Shown here: positions 1 to 11,070 of the stretch, in pieces
Numbering within the stretch: position 1 is the stretch's first letter
Layout: every line of letters begins with the position of its first letter
Source: Gambelia wislizenii
Taxonomy: Eukaryota; Chordata; Lepidosauria; Squamata; Crotaphytidae
Direction of reading: 5' to 3'
DNA: 64,000 bases
Assembly: GCA_030847615.1 (NCBI GenBank)
Contig: JAUMIR010000015.1
Location: 4,109,501 to 4,173,500 of the forward strand
Made by a program: the position numbers and the translations under genes
Notes under the pieces: generated by a model
What the model saw: the letters and a program-made list of their open reading frames with translations, nothing else
Told to the model about the DNA's origin: nothing
Database searches by the model: none

Positions 1-449
1 TTTTCCCAATATGGAAATATTTCTTCCAAGGAAAAACAAGAGAGAAATTTGTTTTGCTTTTTGTTTAACATGAACCGAGCTAATTCCCAATTCTGGGCAA
101 GAATGCCCATATCTTCCTGTTTTTTGCACTATTGAATTTTGTGATGTAGTTCTCTGATTGAAAAAAAAAAGTGTACGTGAGGGAACATGGCATGCAGGGA
201 TGAACTCATTAGGGAAAATATTGTCCAAAAGGGGAAACGGCTTGCAAAAATGCACACATAACAAGAAACGGCGTCCAGAAATCCATACAAGTGTTCAGCT
301 GTATTTTAAAAGAAAACAAAAATCACAGAGTGATGTAGAAATGGGACTGAATGAATTTGTGCTTGACATAAACATGACAGTTACAGAAGGCAAAACAAAT
401 TCATCCATCACAACAAGAAAACTGTTTGTATGTTTCTGAGAGAGAAGAC
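1..449. other. No gene recognised; AT-rich unique-looking DNA
   Basis: AT-rich sequence without a recognised repeat or splice structure. A 93-codon open frame lies here, but its composition is low-complexity and resembles no family I know, so I do not call it a gene. Confidence 0.5.
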
Positions 450-505
450 TGCTAGATGGCCCTTGTGACCTCTTCCAACTCTATGATTCGATGTTTCTAT
501 GATTT
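450..505 (+). mobile_element. CR1 LINE 3' end (short fragment)
   Basis: Contains the CR1 3' signature seen many times in this window (ctagatggcccttgtg, then ctcttccaactctatgatt) and a degenerate ATTCTATG-type tail. Only the last ~55 bases remain. Confidence 0.8.
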
Positions 506-896
506 TCTTACTTTTTCTTAATTGTTTTTGGGTGTTTTTCTTTTCTTTTTCTTTTTTGAGTTTGCACCAGGATGTGAAAGTGTGTTTTGGTTCATACGGG
601 TCTCCCTTATCTAAAATGCCTGGGACCAGAGGTATTATGGATTTTGGAATATTTCAGATTTTGGAATACTTACTTGCACAGACATAATGAGATATCGTGG
701 CGATGAGACCCAAGTCGAAACATGAAATTCATTTATGTTTCATATACACCTTACACACATAGCCTGAAGGTCATATTATGTACAATATTTTAAAATAATT
801 TTGTGCATGGAACAAAGTTTGTGTACATTGAACCATCAGAAAATGAAGGTGTCACTATCTCAGGCACCCATGTGGACAATTTTGGATTTTGGAGTA

Positions 897-1340
897 CAGT
901 AGCACCCATGTATCTATGGGGGATTGGTTCTGCTGCCACCCCCAAAGATACTGAAATCCACAGATAACAGTGAATGCCAAACTTCCCTCCCCTGTCCACC
1001 CCCTGCCAACTCCGCCATGCCACTGGACCCCCCCTTGTGGGAAAAGGAGAAGGGGGGCAAGCTCTCCTCCCTCTCCCATCCACCCCCTGCCAACTCCGCC
1101 ATGCCACCACCATGCCAACCCCCCCATGGGGAAGAGAAAAAGGAGGCAAGCTCTCCTCCTCCTCCCTTCCATATCCATCCCCTGCCAGCTCCTCCGACAC
1201 TGCCGCAACACCCTCCCCTTCAGGAAATGGAGAAAGGAGGAGAGCTCTCCTCCCTCCCTCCCTGTCCTACCCCCTGCCATCGCCAACCACGGATAACTGA
1301 ATCAGCGTATGGCGAATCAGCAGATATGGGAGCGCTACTG
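897..1340. mobile_element. Tigger-like element nested in another, carrying a minisatellite
   Basis: Begins CAGTAGCACCCATGTATC and ends with the approximate inverted copy (gatatgggagcgctactg). TA occurs on both sides (895-896 and 1341-1342), the TcMar target duplication. The middle (about 980-1280) is a C-rich tandem repeat. It interrupts the outer element at 600-1370. Confidence 0.7.
980..1280. repeat. C-rich minisatellite, ~90-bp unit, about 3.3 copies
   Basis: Units share cccctgccaactccgccatg and aagctctcctcc blocks about 90 bases apart. The long open frames on both strands here are a by-product of the repeat, not genes. Confidence 0.7.
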
Positions 1341-1370
1341 TATTTCTGATTTCAGAATTCCAGATAAGGG

Positions 1371-1992
1371 ACATTATCAGATGGGGCCAAAACGCCCCGT
1401 TGCTGCCCCACCACCTCCTCTCCCGTTCCTGCAATGGAATGGAGATAAACGTTTGCACACTTACCTCCGTTCCGCTGCAGGGATGGGCCTCCTTCCTTCT
1501 TGCCGGACGGCTGTAAATGCAGCCGTCATAAAGGCTGCTTTTCCAACCGTCTGGCTGAAATCCCACTCGTTCTCGCAAGAGAAGGAGTGGGAGGGAAATT
1601 CAAAAATACTCCCCCCAGCCGTCAAAGAAAGAAAGTAAAAAGGAAAATAAATTAAAAATAAAACGAGCAATCTGGGGAGTGGGGGAAGGATGCCACTTAC
1701 CTTGATGTCCCGATTGTGGCAGGAAGTGATTGGCATGGAGTTCCTCCCCCGTGCTTGTCATCTCGGAACAGGGATGGGGACCCTTTTCCCATGTCCCTGA
1801 TTCCATGACAGGCATGGAAGAAAACAGAAAAGGGGTTCTAGTCACAATGTTTGATCCTGAATAGAATACCCTGGGAGCATCACGGGGCAGAACAGGAGCA
1901 GCACGGAGGGGCTCAACGACATCCGAAATGGAGCCCCTTTCTCGTGCCTGTTCCATTCCTACCCCGGGATATTTGCCCCGTCTGGTCATCTC
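1371..1992. mobile_element. Nonautonomous DNA transposon, 6-bp TSD family (copy 1)
   Basis: Starts acattatcagatggggcc and ends gccccgtctggtcatctc, forming imperfect terminal inverted repeats. Flanks are taaggg (1365-1370) and caaggg (1993-1998), a probable 6-bp target duplication. Other copies are at 54159-54758, 55977-56781 and 57098-57702. All share an internal block with the reading atcgggacatcaaggtaagtg on one strand. Confidence 0.7.
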
Positions 1993-2335
1993 CAAGGGAG
2001 ACTCAACTGGTGAAAGCAAAAATGCTTTCATACCTGTTTTACTGATTTCTTTACAGCTGGAGTGTAAAAGAAAGACTCCCTAGGCATTCCATAAATGGGG
2101 TGCCACAATTGTAAAGGCCCTCCATCTGTTTGTCTTTTCTCTGTAGCTGCCACCTGCTTTTCACTTCTAACACAGGAAGGAACAGAGAGTACAGTTTTGA
2201 CTGATGATCCAAGAGTTGCCATGGGCAGGGGAGGGGGTTTCCATTTCAGGTTGCAAAATTTCTTGAGCCACCATTGCAAGAGCTGCAGACCAATTGGAAA
2301 AAATCCTTTATGCCACGGTAGGAATCATCCAGCTC

Positions 2336-2435
2336 TGTGCATTTGGACTGTAACTCCCAGCTGCCCCTAGCCAGCAGAGCCAATGGTGAGGAATGCTGGG
2401 AGTTGCAGTCAAATGATATTTGGGAGGGTTGTATG
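2336..2435. repeat. Palindromic hAT-type MITE fragment
   Basis: The left side has ggactgtaactcccagctg and the right side its inverted counterpart (gctgggagttgcagtc). This act-acaactcccag palindrome style is widespread in amniote hAT MITEs. Confidence 0.5.
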
Positions 2436-2446
2436 ATTCCCTCTCC

Positions 2447-2800
2447 CATTATTATTATTATTATTATTATTATTTTATCATTTATTTATATAGTGCCATT
2501 GATGTACATGGTGCTTTAAAAAACATTACAAAATGAAACAATTATCACTATTCTAATAATATAAAATACTAAAATACAATACTAAAATACAGTAAGAAAA
2601 GGGGGGGGGGAACCCGCACAGATACCTGTAAAGCTATAGGATTTGAGAGATGGATGCAGTGACCTAAAGCACTGTCTTAATAATAATAATAATAATAATA
2701 ATATTTATTTATACCCCGCCCCTCTGTTAAAACAATCGGGGTGGCTTACAAAAATTAAAATACAATACAGATAAAAATCCCTAAACACCCCCCACCCCCC
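2447..2800 (-). repeat. ATT/AAT microsatellites with LINE 3' tail fragments
   Basis: An ATT run (2447-2475) joins tttatttatatagtgccattg, and an AAT run (2678-2703) joins atttatttataccccgcccc. Both look like reverse-oriented L2/SINE 3' tails, whose sense form ends in gggatataaataaa. Confidence 0.55.
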
Positions 2801-3170
2801 CACCCATATTAAACAAATGCAAATTAGAAGCAATGGTCTTACGCATGCACACACCTATATATATACACACATGCTCACCTTTTTGTTCCTCCTCTGTCGC
2901 TCCCTACAAGAGTGGAGAAGGGACCTTGAAAAGGAAACTCCCATCTGAGCTTGGAAAAGTAACTTTTTTGGACAACTGCTTTCAGACACCCTCAGTGCCC
3001 ATGATGGCTGGGAGATTGTGGGAGCTGGAGTCCAGGAAAGTAACTCTTCCAAGCTGTGATATTTGCCCACATCTGCAGCATCAGGCATTGTGTCCAACAG
3101 AACTCAATGGCAACACCGTAAATGTCTCCAGTTTGCATAAACTCCGCTTCTTCATAGGGATGCCATTCAG

Positions 3171-3369
3171 CTGGATCTGCACTGCAGAAATAATGCAGAT
3201 TGACACCACTTTAACTGCCATGTTTCAATGCTATAGAGTTTTTGGACGTGTAGTTTTGTGAGATGTTATCCTTCTCTGGTGGGGGCCACAACAAACTATA
3301 AATCCCAGCATTCTGTAGGCTCGAGCCATGATAGTTAAAATGGTGTCAAACTGCATTATTTCTGCAGTA
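3171..3369. mobile_element. Palindromic MITE, TIR actgcagaaataatgcag
   Basis: Left end gcactgcagaaataatgcag and right end ctgcattatttctgcagtat are inverted repeats. The centre holds another inverted pair of the aaactataaatcccagcatt type. Further copies are at 30196-30545 and 57040-57845, both interrupted by other elements. Confidence 0.75.
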
Positions 3370-3374
3370 TGTCA

Positions 3375-3815
3375 GCAGCCTAAGTTTCTTCTTGAGGAAA
3401 GCAAAGTGTAGTTATAGCAATTTTCTTCCCACTGTGAGAAAGACATCAAAAACCACACAGTTTGCAATTCAGGACTCTTCTGTGCAAAATTCACAGAAAA
3501 AAGCTTCCAGTGCAGAAAAGGTTGTTTTCAGTGTGGATCAACCACATCTAAATTTTGCATGGAATGTCCACAGTTGCAGCCTTTTCTGCACAGAAAAAGC
3601 GGTTTCCTGTTCAGAAAACATTGTTTTCTTTGCAAGACGCACACATGTGCAATTGTTGAACAGAATAAGCCCCAAACTGTGAAGAGTCTCAGCCCAGGAT
3701 TCTTCTCATTCGTGTTTCTTGATATTTGAGAGACATGTTTTTTTTTAATCATTTTTGCGTATTTTTGAATATTCTTTCCATCCTTAATCTGAATAGGCAT
3801 ACACTGGGTTTCATG
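3375..3815. other. No gene recognised
   Basis: Nothing supportable. A short motif resembling tgtgcagaaaagg recurs several times in both orientations between 3480 and 3640, so this may be a degraded repeat. Confidence 0.4.
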
Positions 3816-3818
3816 GTA

Positions 3819-4012
3819 CAGGTTGTTCCAAATTTACATGGGATCGGTACCCATGGTTTCATTTACCCACAGTTGGCGGGGAAAGGTCTCTCTAGGCATC
3901 TGGAAAACCATAGAGTTGTGCTGAAGGTGGTCTCTCTCTCGCTCTCTCGGCATTGGGAGACCACTCTATGGTCAACTTCCACCGGAAGTCAATTTTCACC
4001 AGACGTTGACCC
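3819..4012. mobile_element. Probable Tigger-like fragment
   Basis: Begins CAGGTTGTTCC after TA and contains gcctctctaggcatctgg-type blocks shared with the Tigger-like elements at 4135 and 17744. The right boundary is unclear. Confidence 0.4.
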
Positions 4013-4134
4013 TATGCCCAACCGATATCATGCCAGATATCTGACATCTCTGTGAATTTGTCTGAAATTTTCCTCATGCTATCACCCGCTTTCTTGCAGC
4101 AGCAAATTAGTACAGCAGAAGTTAGCTTATTATA

Positions 4135-4389
4135 CAGTTGGACCCCTGTATCCGCAGGGGCTCAATTCCCGGACTTACCGTGGATACCGGAAACCATGTA
4201 TAACAGTGAACCCTATTAAAATAAAGTAAAAACTTACCATAGAGTTGCATTGGAGAACCTAGAAGATGCCTAGAGAGGATGCCTCTCTAGGCATTTTTCA
4301 GCATGACCCTATGGCATGTGTCCCTATTTTGTGTCCTGTAGATAACTGAAACTGTGTATATTAGTTCTGCAGATACAGAGGTCCAACTG
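4135..4389. mobile_element. Nonautonomous Tigger-like element
   Basis: Starts CAGTTGGACCCCTGTATCC and ends with its near inverted copy (gcagatacagaggtccaactg). TA lies on both sides (4133-4134 and 4390-4391). The centre carries an inverted pair of agatgcctagagaggatgcc type. Confidence 0.8.
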
Positions 4390-4440
4390 TATTTCCAAAA
4401 AGTAACTTTCCAAGTTTTGCTCCAGTGTTTCAGATAAATA

Positions 4441-4804
4441 GAAGAGAAGGTCGAGAGGGACATGATAGCCATGTTTAAATATTTTAAGGGATGGGATGTC
4501 ATACTGAGGTTGGAGCAAGCTTGTTTTCTGCTGTTCCAGAGACTAGGACATGGAGCCATGGGTTCGAACTCCAGGAAAAGAGATTCCACCTAAACATTAG
4601 GAAGAACCTCCTGACAGTAAGAGCTGTTCAGAAGTAGAATACAGTACCTGGGAGTGTGGTGGAATCTCCTTCTCTGGAGGTTTTGAAACAGAGGCTGGAT
4701 GGCCACCTGTTGGGAATGATTTGATTGTGTATTCCTGCATGGCAGAATGGGGTTGGACTAGATGGTCCTTGAGATCTCTTCCAACTATGATTCTATGATT
4801 CTAC
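4441..4804 (+). mobile_element. CR1 LINE 3' fragment
   Basis: Matches the other CR1 copies here: degraded C-terminal ORF2 coding sequence, then the noncoding end and a gattctatgattctac tail. It is truncated at its 5' side. Confidence 0.88.
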
Positions 4805-4805
4805 G

Positions 4806-5776
4806 TGCTGCTTTGTTGGAATGTAATGAATATTTGCCAGTGTTGTCATTCACAATCACAGAGAACACCTCTCAACAAATTATGTGTGTTTCCCCACATT
4901 GTTTTGCATGGCTTTTTGCATTTGGGGACTTCTGTGAAAATATGGGTAAAATGCAATGGCGGAAAAAGTGTTTCATTTGGCACGAAAAACAATGTTCTTG
5001 GCCTAAATGAAAAATTTGCCTAAAAAGTCCCAAAATGCAAAACACCCTTCAAAGTCTTGCCCAGTGCCCAGAAAGCTTTTAGGAATGTTTCATTCTCATG
5101 TCTGAGAGCAAAATGGTTCAAGCGCTACATTTTTGCTGCCATCTGAGCTTATTTCCCTTAAAACAGGCCTTGCCGGCTACATCACCCTGTCCATGACCTA
5201 GTCCAGACCTGAGCAGTTGTGGCCCCATGATTGTTGAAATCCCTCCCTCTTTGGGGAGGTTAGCCTGCATTTCCACCTTTTGCCAAATGGAAAAATCTTT
5301 TAAAAACTTCTGCTAGCTTTTAATGAGCAGCCTGATGTTTTAGCGCTGCTGCCTTTTGAAATGCAAACAGTTGGTGGTAGAGGTTGTTTTTCCAGAGCTT
5401 AGACAAGTTATTTTTTCCCCCCAAGCTCAGCTGATATGTGTTTGTGTGTGTGTCTTTTAAAGTATGCATGATTTTCCTTTGATTTTTTTTTACACTGTTA
5501 TGTTTTCTATTTTAACCTTAATCTGTGCTGTGATTTGATTTGATTTTACATGCAAACAATGGCAGAGTGGCATTTGAAACGTGAATTTTAATTAGTGTGC
5601 TACTTTTAATGTTGTATTTTAAAATCGATTTTATGTTTTTAATTCGTGTTGTGTTTTTAACTATATTTTAATCATCATCACCATTTATTACAATCCATAG
5701 ATCCATCGAAAGAAGAACTCAAGCATAAGAGAAAATAGACAAAGTATCAGAAAAAAGCAGAACAATAAAACAATTA
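4806..5776. other. No gene recognised
   Basis: AT-rich sequence without coding potential. A weak L2-like 3' tail may occupy about 5530-5690. No other structure seen. Confidence 0.4.
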
Positions 5777-6111
5777 CAGTTGTCCCTCCGTATCCACGGA
5801 TTTGGTATCCACAGATTTAAGTATTCCCAGTTTGAAAATATTCTTTAAAAAAATAATAATCCAAAAAGCAAACCTAAGGGACACCATTTTGCTATGCCAT
5901 TGCATATACAGTTGTCCCGCCATATCCACGGATTTGATATCCACTGATTTAAGTATTCATGGTTTGAAAATATTCTTTAAAAAAATAATAGTCCAAAAAG
6001 CAAACCTTGATTTTGCCATCTTATAAAAGGGCACCATTTTGCTATGCCATGGATTTTGGTATCCACAGGGGGTTCTGGAACCAAAACCCAGCGAATATGA
6101 AGGGACAACTG
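5777..6111. mobile_element. Two nested or tandem MER2-like Tigger MITEs
   Basis: Starts CAGTTGTCCCTCCGTATCC and ends gaatatgaagggacaactg. A second start (cagttgtcccgccatatcc) occurs near 5909 before the first copy finishes, so one copy sits inside or directly against another. It resembles the mammalian MER2 group of Tigger-derived elements. Single copies are at 7181 and 16574. Confidence 0.8.
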
Positions 6112-6231
6112 TCTAATACACAATGAGCTCTAATCCTGGCCGCCTCTGTAAGAAATTTAGCAACAGCCAGGGGTGACTTTTGGAGACTTGTCTTCCAATA
6201 GGAACCTATTTTAATTATGGTAATTAATATA

Positions 6232-6352
6232 ATTCTTTTTTAACTTTTGTAACTTGTGATGTTTTAGTTGTATTTTTTTTAATTGTTGTAAGCTGCCTGG
6301 AATCTCATCTTGGGAGAATGGCAGGATATCAATCCAATAAATAAATTAATAC
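6232..6352 (+). mobile_element. L2 LINE 3' tail
   Basis: Has the form ttgtaagctgcctgga ... gaatggcaggatatcaat ... aataaataaat, the usual 3' end of reptile L2 elements. Confidence 0.65.
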
Positions 6353-6359
6353 CGGTAGA

Positions 6360-7180
6360 TACGACAGTGATGCTTGGTCCAAAAACCAGTGAGCAAGGGG
6401 AAGAAAAGATTTCAGAATTTCTCAGGAGGGAAAGGAAAACGTAGGATGGACTAATCATACTGACAGTAAGAATACTACTGTTAATAATGATGATGAAACG
6501 AACAGCAAAATAGGAATAGTCCTAGTAATACTAATAGTGATGATGAATAATAACACACACAGGAGGGTTGTAAGACCTTTTCTTTGAAAAAAGGCTTTGA
6601 TCTCTGCTTCTGTCTTGTGGTCCTGAAACGTGACAGACTCCATTTGCTCCCCCATCTGCCTCCTTCCCTCTCCAGCTCTTCCCCAACTGAGTTGATCATG
6701 TCCCCCCCACACTTCCCCGCCTTTGCTCCTCTGGTTTGGCCGCTCGCTGATAGAAAATATTGATCAGATCCAAGCTACACTGCCTGCAAAGAACAGCCAG
6801 TTTTGCGTTAACCCTTGCCGGGTGGGATCAACAGCACACCCGAGCTGAGCAGAGGGAGAAAAGAGGTGTGTGGTGGGGGTCCCATCTTTGGATACATGGA
6901 AAATTCGTGTTCTACTTTGGGCCAGCCACCGCATCAAGGTGTTGCTGAATGCCTTTCCAGCTTCTCTTGAATCTACTCTTTTGTATTTGTCCTTCCCTGA
7001 GCATCAGTCCAGTCCGGTTGAAAACTGTCTGCTTATGGCTGCTGGACCAAATGGATCATTTCTAGGCGAGCAGATGCAACCACATTATTTGAGCCTCAAA
7101 ACTAGCCCTCTTTGCTTTTCTTTCAATTCCAAACATTCTTTTGCAATACACACTGTTGATCGCTCTCCTGGTAGCACCTA
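6360..7180. other. No gene recognised
   Basis: Mixed sequence without supportable genes. The stretch 6560-7160 shows no repeat I recognise. Confidence 0.4.
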
Positions 7181-7410
7181 CAGTTGTCCCTCCGTATCCG
7201 CAGTTTTGGTATCCAAGGATTAAAGTATTCACGGCTTGAAAATATTCTTTAAAAAATAATAATCCAAAAAGCAAACCTTGATTTTGCCATCTTATATAAG
7301 GGACACCATTTTGCTATGCCATTGCATAGAATGGGACTTGAGTATTCACGGATTTTGGTATCCACGGGGGGTCCTGAAACCAAACCCCAGCAAAGATGAA
7401 GGGACAGCTG
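7181..7410. mobile_element. MER2-like Tigger MITE
   Basis: Starts CAGTTGTCCCTCCGTATCC and ends gatgaagggacagctg, with TA on both sides. It contains the shared blocks caaaaagcaaaccttgattt and gggacttgagtattcacgg. Confidence 0.85.
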
Positions 7411-7451
7411 TAGTCAAATATGTAGCCGTGCCTTTAAGTCACCTGTTTTTA

Positions 7452-7532
7452 GTGTGTATTCCTGCATAGCAGGTGTTGGACTGGATGACCCTTGTGGTCT
7501 CTTCCAATTCTATGGTTCTATGATTCTATGAC
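7452..7532 (+). mobile_element. CR1 LINE 3' tail
   Basis: gttggactggatgaccc, then tctcttccaattctatgg and two ATTCTATG-type units. Confidence 0.8.
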
Positions 7533-7537
7533 TTATG

Positions 7538-8092
7538 GTGACCCCGTGAATTCCACAGGATTTTCTTAGGCGAGGAATATTCTGAGGTGGTTTGGCCAGT
7601 TCCTTCCTGTGAAATTCAGCCTACAGCACCTGGTATTCATTGGCAGTCCTTTTGGGTTTGGAGAAGGTTCTTCTTTTTGGACTGCCACTCCCAGAATCCC
7701 CCAGCCCCTTCCTATGAAATTCAGCCTACAGCACCTGGTATTCATTGGCAGTCCTTTTGGGTTTTGGGAAGGTTCTTCTTTTTGGACTGCCACTCTCAGA
7801 ATCCCCCAGCCAGCATAGCTGGCTGGGGGATTCTCGGAATGACAGTCCAAAAAAGTACCTTGTGTGTGTCTGTGCCTTCAAGTCACCTGCCAATTGATGC
7901 CGACCCCATGAATTTCACAGGGTTTTCTTAGGCAAGGAATATTCAGAGGTGGTCTTGCCAGTTCCTCACTCTGAAATATAGCCGACAGCACCTGGGATTC
8001 ATTGGTGGTCTCCCATCCAAGTATTAACTAGGGCTGACCCTGTTTAGCTTCCAAGATCAGACAGGATCTGGTGCTTTTAGGGTATTTAGGCC
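7538..8092 (-). mobile_element. 5S rRNA-derived SINEs, one complete-looking and one rearranged
   Basis: On the minus strand, 8092-7984 reads as a degraded 5S rRNA: agcttggaagctaaacaggg-like text, then acttggatgggagaccacc and cccaggtgctgtcgg. This includes the 5S internal promoter region. It is followed by a SINE body ending gtgacttgaaggcacaga (about 7860-7983). The stretch 7538-7850 is a second copy in which gtgaaattcagcctacagca plus about 100 bases is repeated in tandem, mixed with actgccactcccagaatccc MITE-like text. Confidence 0.75.
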
Positions 8093-8792
8093 TTTAGAGG
8101 AATCTAAACCCTGTGGTGACAGGTCCCCCCTGGTTTGAATGCCTCCATTTTAGCAAGCGGTGAATTTTCACCCCCTGGCTGATTTTTTTCAGAAAAATTC
8201 TCGGACACTAAAATTGTTCCCATCTGAATTTTGTAACAACCAGAAGCAGGTAATACGTGGTTAGCAGATATCCTTTCCCTCATCGGAGGATGCCATGATT
8301 ACTGATGTTTTGTTTTTCTTACTGTTCTAACTGAATGTGGCTTGGCTCGCTTACTCTGCATTTCGCCCTCCTGCGTGAAGAGGGGGTCCAGTTCTCTAAA
8401 TGAGAGAGCCGTGCACTTGGGCTGGTTGAGATGGGAATGCAAAATGCTCTGAAATAAGAATTGGGTCACATCAGCAGGGTAGGAAACCGGGACTGTAAGC
8501 TCTCCTCCATCCTCTCTCTCCCCACCCCCATCATGGAAAAAGTCATACGTTGGGAGGAGGCAGGGTTAAAATGGAGAAGGGGCAATTTTGGGCCAATCAA
8601 AACAGGGAAAAAAATCAATTTTTTGCTTTGCAGAACAAAACACCCTGGGGACGAGAGTAGAGGGAATTCTGGGGGACTGTACCGTTGGCTCGCTTGTAAC
8701 TGCCTCTGCCTCAGAAAATAAAAATCAATGACTTCTCTTATATGAAGTCCCTCAGTAGGTCGAGGGCTGGGGGTGGTGGAATAGAGTGGTGG

Positions 8793-8797
<5 letters not shown>
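8093..8797. other. No gene recognised
   Basis: Intronic sequence of the ONECUT-like gene. No coding or repeat signal I can support. Confidence 0.4.

Positions 8798-8830
<33 letters not shown>
8798..8830. repeat. (CA)n microsatellite
   Basis: About 16 uninterrupted CA dinucleotides. Confidence 0.95.
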
Positions 8831-8831
<1 letters not shown>

Positions 8832-8849
8832 ACGAGTGATGCCACAAAG

Positions 8850-9240
8850 CTGCCAGAATGCCGCGGGGTGGGGCTGGGCAAAGCAGGACATGGCACGCAC
8901 CTGAAAATGGACATTTTCATCCCTAAACAGTGCAAGCATCCCTGTGGCCACCATGATAGCAAACGTCCAGCCAGCCTCCAGTTGGGCTCGTGACAGAACA
9001 TGGCTGAGCCGGTCTTGACACGTCCCTGGATTTTTGACACTCTCCAATGATTGCTCTTTTCACAAAGTGCCAAAAGCTAGCGGGGAGTAACGTAGATGCC
9101 ATAATGAGACTTGTCCCCATAATGTGCATGGTCTGAAATTTTAAAAAGTCACCTCTGTTATTCTCCCCAATGGTAGGCAGGGACTTAGTAAAGCATCATT
9201 AAAGTCCATCTCCAACCAATTAATCTTATATGAAATAACA
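8850..9240. other. Unique-looking intronic block, possible conserved noncoding DNA
   Basis: Balanced composition, no repeat I recognise, and TAAT-rich motifs near its right side (attaaagtcc, ccaattaatctt). It lies inside intron 1 of a developmental regulator gene, where conserved enhancers are common. Conservation cannot be judged from one sequence. Confidence 0.3.
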
Positions 9241-9467
9241 ACACCTGTTGTTGTTCTTGTTGTTGTTGTTGTGCTTGTTGTGTTATTATTACTAACGTTT
9301 CACGGTTTCACGGTCTATCAGGTGTTACTGAGTGGAGTTTTGGGCCACCAATGATTCGGATTCTATCTGCGAATCTTGAAGGGTTGTTGGATAATGTGTC
9401 ATATTCATTTTTTGTAATTGTGCTATTGTGATCCTGTCTATGATGACATCATCATCATCATCATCAT

Positions 9468-9787
9468 CCTAGAATCTTAGACTTGGAAGGGACCACAAGG
9501 GCCATCTAGTCTAACCCCCTGACAGGAAGGAACATCCAACTAAAGTGCTCCTGAGAGATGTCCATCCATCCATTTGGATAAAAAGTCCCCAAACTATGGA
9601 GAGTCTACCAGCCACCAAGGCAGTCTGTTCCACTACTGAATAGCTCTTACCATCAGGAACTTCTTCCTAATGTTTAATTTTAATCCTTTGGTTGGTGTTC
9701 CAGTCTCTGGAGCAGCACAAAACAAGGTTGCTCCAGCCTCTTTTTTCTACATGATATCCCTTCAGTTATTTAAAGATAGCCATTTAA
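9468..9787 (-). mobile_element. CR1 LINE 3' fragment, diverged
   Basis: Reverse-oriented CR1 3' region (cctagaatcttagacttggaa ... ggccatctagtctaaccccc ... gcagcacaaaacaaggttgc), more diverged than its neighbours. It is preceded by an ATC microsatellite. Confidence 0.75.
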
Positions 9788-9799
9788 TTTTATTTATTT

Positions 9800-10830
9800 C
9801 ATAGAAGCATAGAATCATAGAGTCGGAAGAGACCACAAGGGCTATCTAGTCCAACCCCATTCTGCCATGAAGGAATACACAAATAATTCCCGACAGATGG
9901 CCATCCAGCCTCTGTTTTAAAACCTCCAAAGAAGGAGACTTCACTACACTACGAGGCAGTGCATTCCACTTCCAAACAGCTCTTACTGTCAGGAATTCTT
10001 CCTAATGTTTAGGTGGAATCTCTTTTCCTGGAATTTGAACCCATTGCTCTGTTTCCTAGTCTCTGGAGCTGCAGAAAACAAGCTTGCTCCATCCTCCGTA
10101 TGGCATCCCTTCAAATATTTAAACATGGCTCTCATGTCCCCTTTTCACCTTCTGTTCTCCAGGCTAGACATACCCAGCTCCCTAAGCCACTCCTCACAGG
10201 GCATCATGGCTTCCAGACCTCCCACCATCCTGGTCGTCCTCCTCTGGACACCTTCCAGCTTCTCCATATCCTTCGTGAATTGTGGTTCCCAGAACTGGAC
10301 ACAGTCTTCCAGGTGAGGTCTGACCAAAGCAGAACAGAGTGGCATTATTACTTCCCTTGATCTAGAGACTATATTCCTATTGATGCAGCCTAGAATCACA
10401 TTGGCTTTTTTAGCTGCCGCATCACACTCCTAACTCATGTTCAGTTTGAGGTCCACTAAGACTCCTAGATCTCTTTTGCATGTACTGCCACCAAGCCAGG
10501 TGTCCCCCATCCTATATCTGTGCTTTTCATTTTTACTGCCCAAGTGTAATATCCTACATTTTTCACTGTTGAAATTCATTTTGTTAGTATTGGCCCAGCT
10601 TTCTAATCTGTTGAGGTCATTTTGGATTCTGATCCTGTCCTCCAGGGTATTAGCTACTCCTCCTAATTTGGTGTCATCTGCAAACTTGATAAGCATACCC
10701 TCGATTCTCTCATCCAAGTCATTGATAAAGATGTTGACTAGCCCTGGGCCCAGGACAGAACCCTGTTGCTCCCCACTGGTCACTTCTCTCCAGGATGAAG
10801 AGGAGCCGTTGGTGAGCACCCTTGGGGTTC
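9800..10830 (-). mobile_element. CR1 LINE 3' fragment with RT remnant
   Basis: About 1 kb of CR1 in reverse orientation, from the ATTCTATG-type tail (9800 side) into ORF2. Minus-strand frames 10430-10819 and 10145-10399 encode the end of the reverse transcriptase, including KFADDTKLGG with the catalytic F/YADD motif, then the C-terminal region ending [15 protein letters not shown]. Frameshifts separate the pieces. Confidence 0.92.
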
Positions 10831-10839
10831 AGTCAGTAT

Positions 10840-11062
10840 TGTACTCCTTCAAATCATTTCTGACTCATGGTGACCCTATCACAGGGTTTCCCTGGCAAGA
10901 TTTGTTCAGAGGGTTTTTCCATTGCCTTCCTCTTAGGCTGAGAGAGTGTGACTTGCCCAAGGTCACCCAGTGGGTTTCCATGACTGAATGGGGGTCTGAA
11001 CCCTGGTCCCCAGAGCTGCTGTCCAACGCTCAAAGCACTACACCATGCAGGCTCTCTACAAA
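10840..11062 (-). mobile_element. tRNA-derived SINE
   Basis: Read on the minus strand: a tRNA-like head, then cccactgggtgaccttgggc, ctctcagcctaagaggaagg, aaatcttgccagggaaaccc and a 3' end of catgagtcagaaatgatttg type. The A and B box region is partly degraded. Confidence 0.82.
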
Positions 11063-11070
11063 GGAGCATG

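Larger units (their letters stand above)
600..1370. mobile_element. Tigger-like DNA transposon remnant, interrupted
   Basis: The left end reads tcccttatctaaaatgcc and the right end is its approximate reverse complement (ending ccagataaggga). The internal text resembles nonautonomous TcMar-Tigger elements of other amniotes. A second Tigger-like element (897-1340) sits inside it and splits it into 600-896 and 1341-1370. Family naming is from general knowledge, not a search. Confidence 0.6.

Noticed and set aside
158..439. 93-codon open frame at the left end
   Set aside because: Lysine- and serine-rich AT-driven text, no domain, no splice context, overlaps a CR1 tail nearby.
790..1349. Several overlapping long frames on both strands
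   Set aside because: All are by-products of a ~90-bp C-rich minisatellite inside a Tigger-like element.
7984..8092. A functional 5S rRNA gene
   Set aside because: The 5S-like part is diverged, lacks a terminator T run in place and is joined to a SINE body.
8466..9047. 193-codon minus-strand frame
   Set aside because: It runs through a CA microsatellite (VCVCVCVC) and has no domain.
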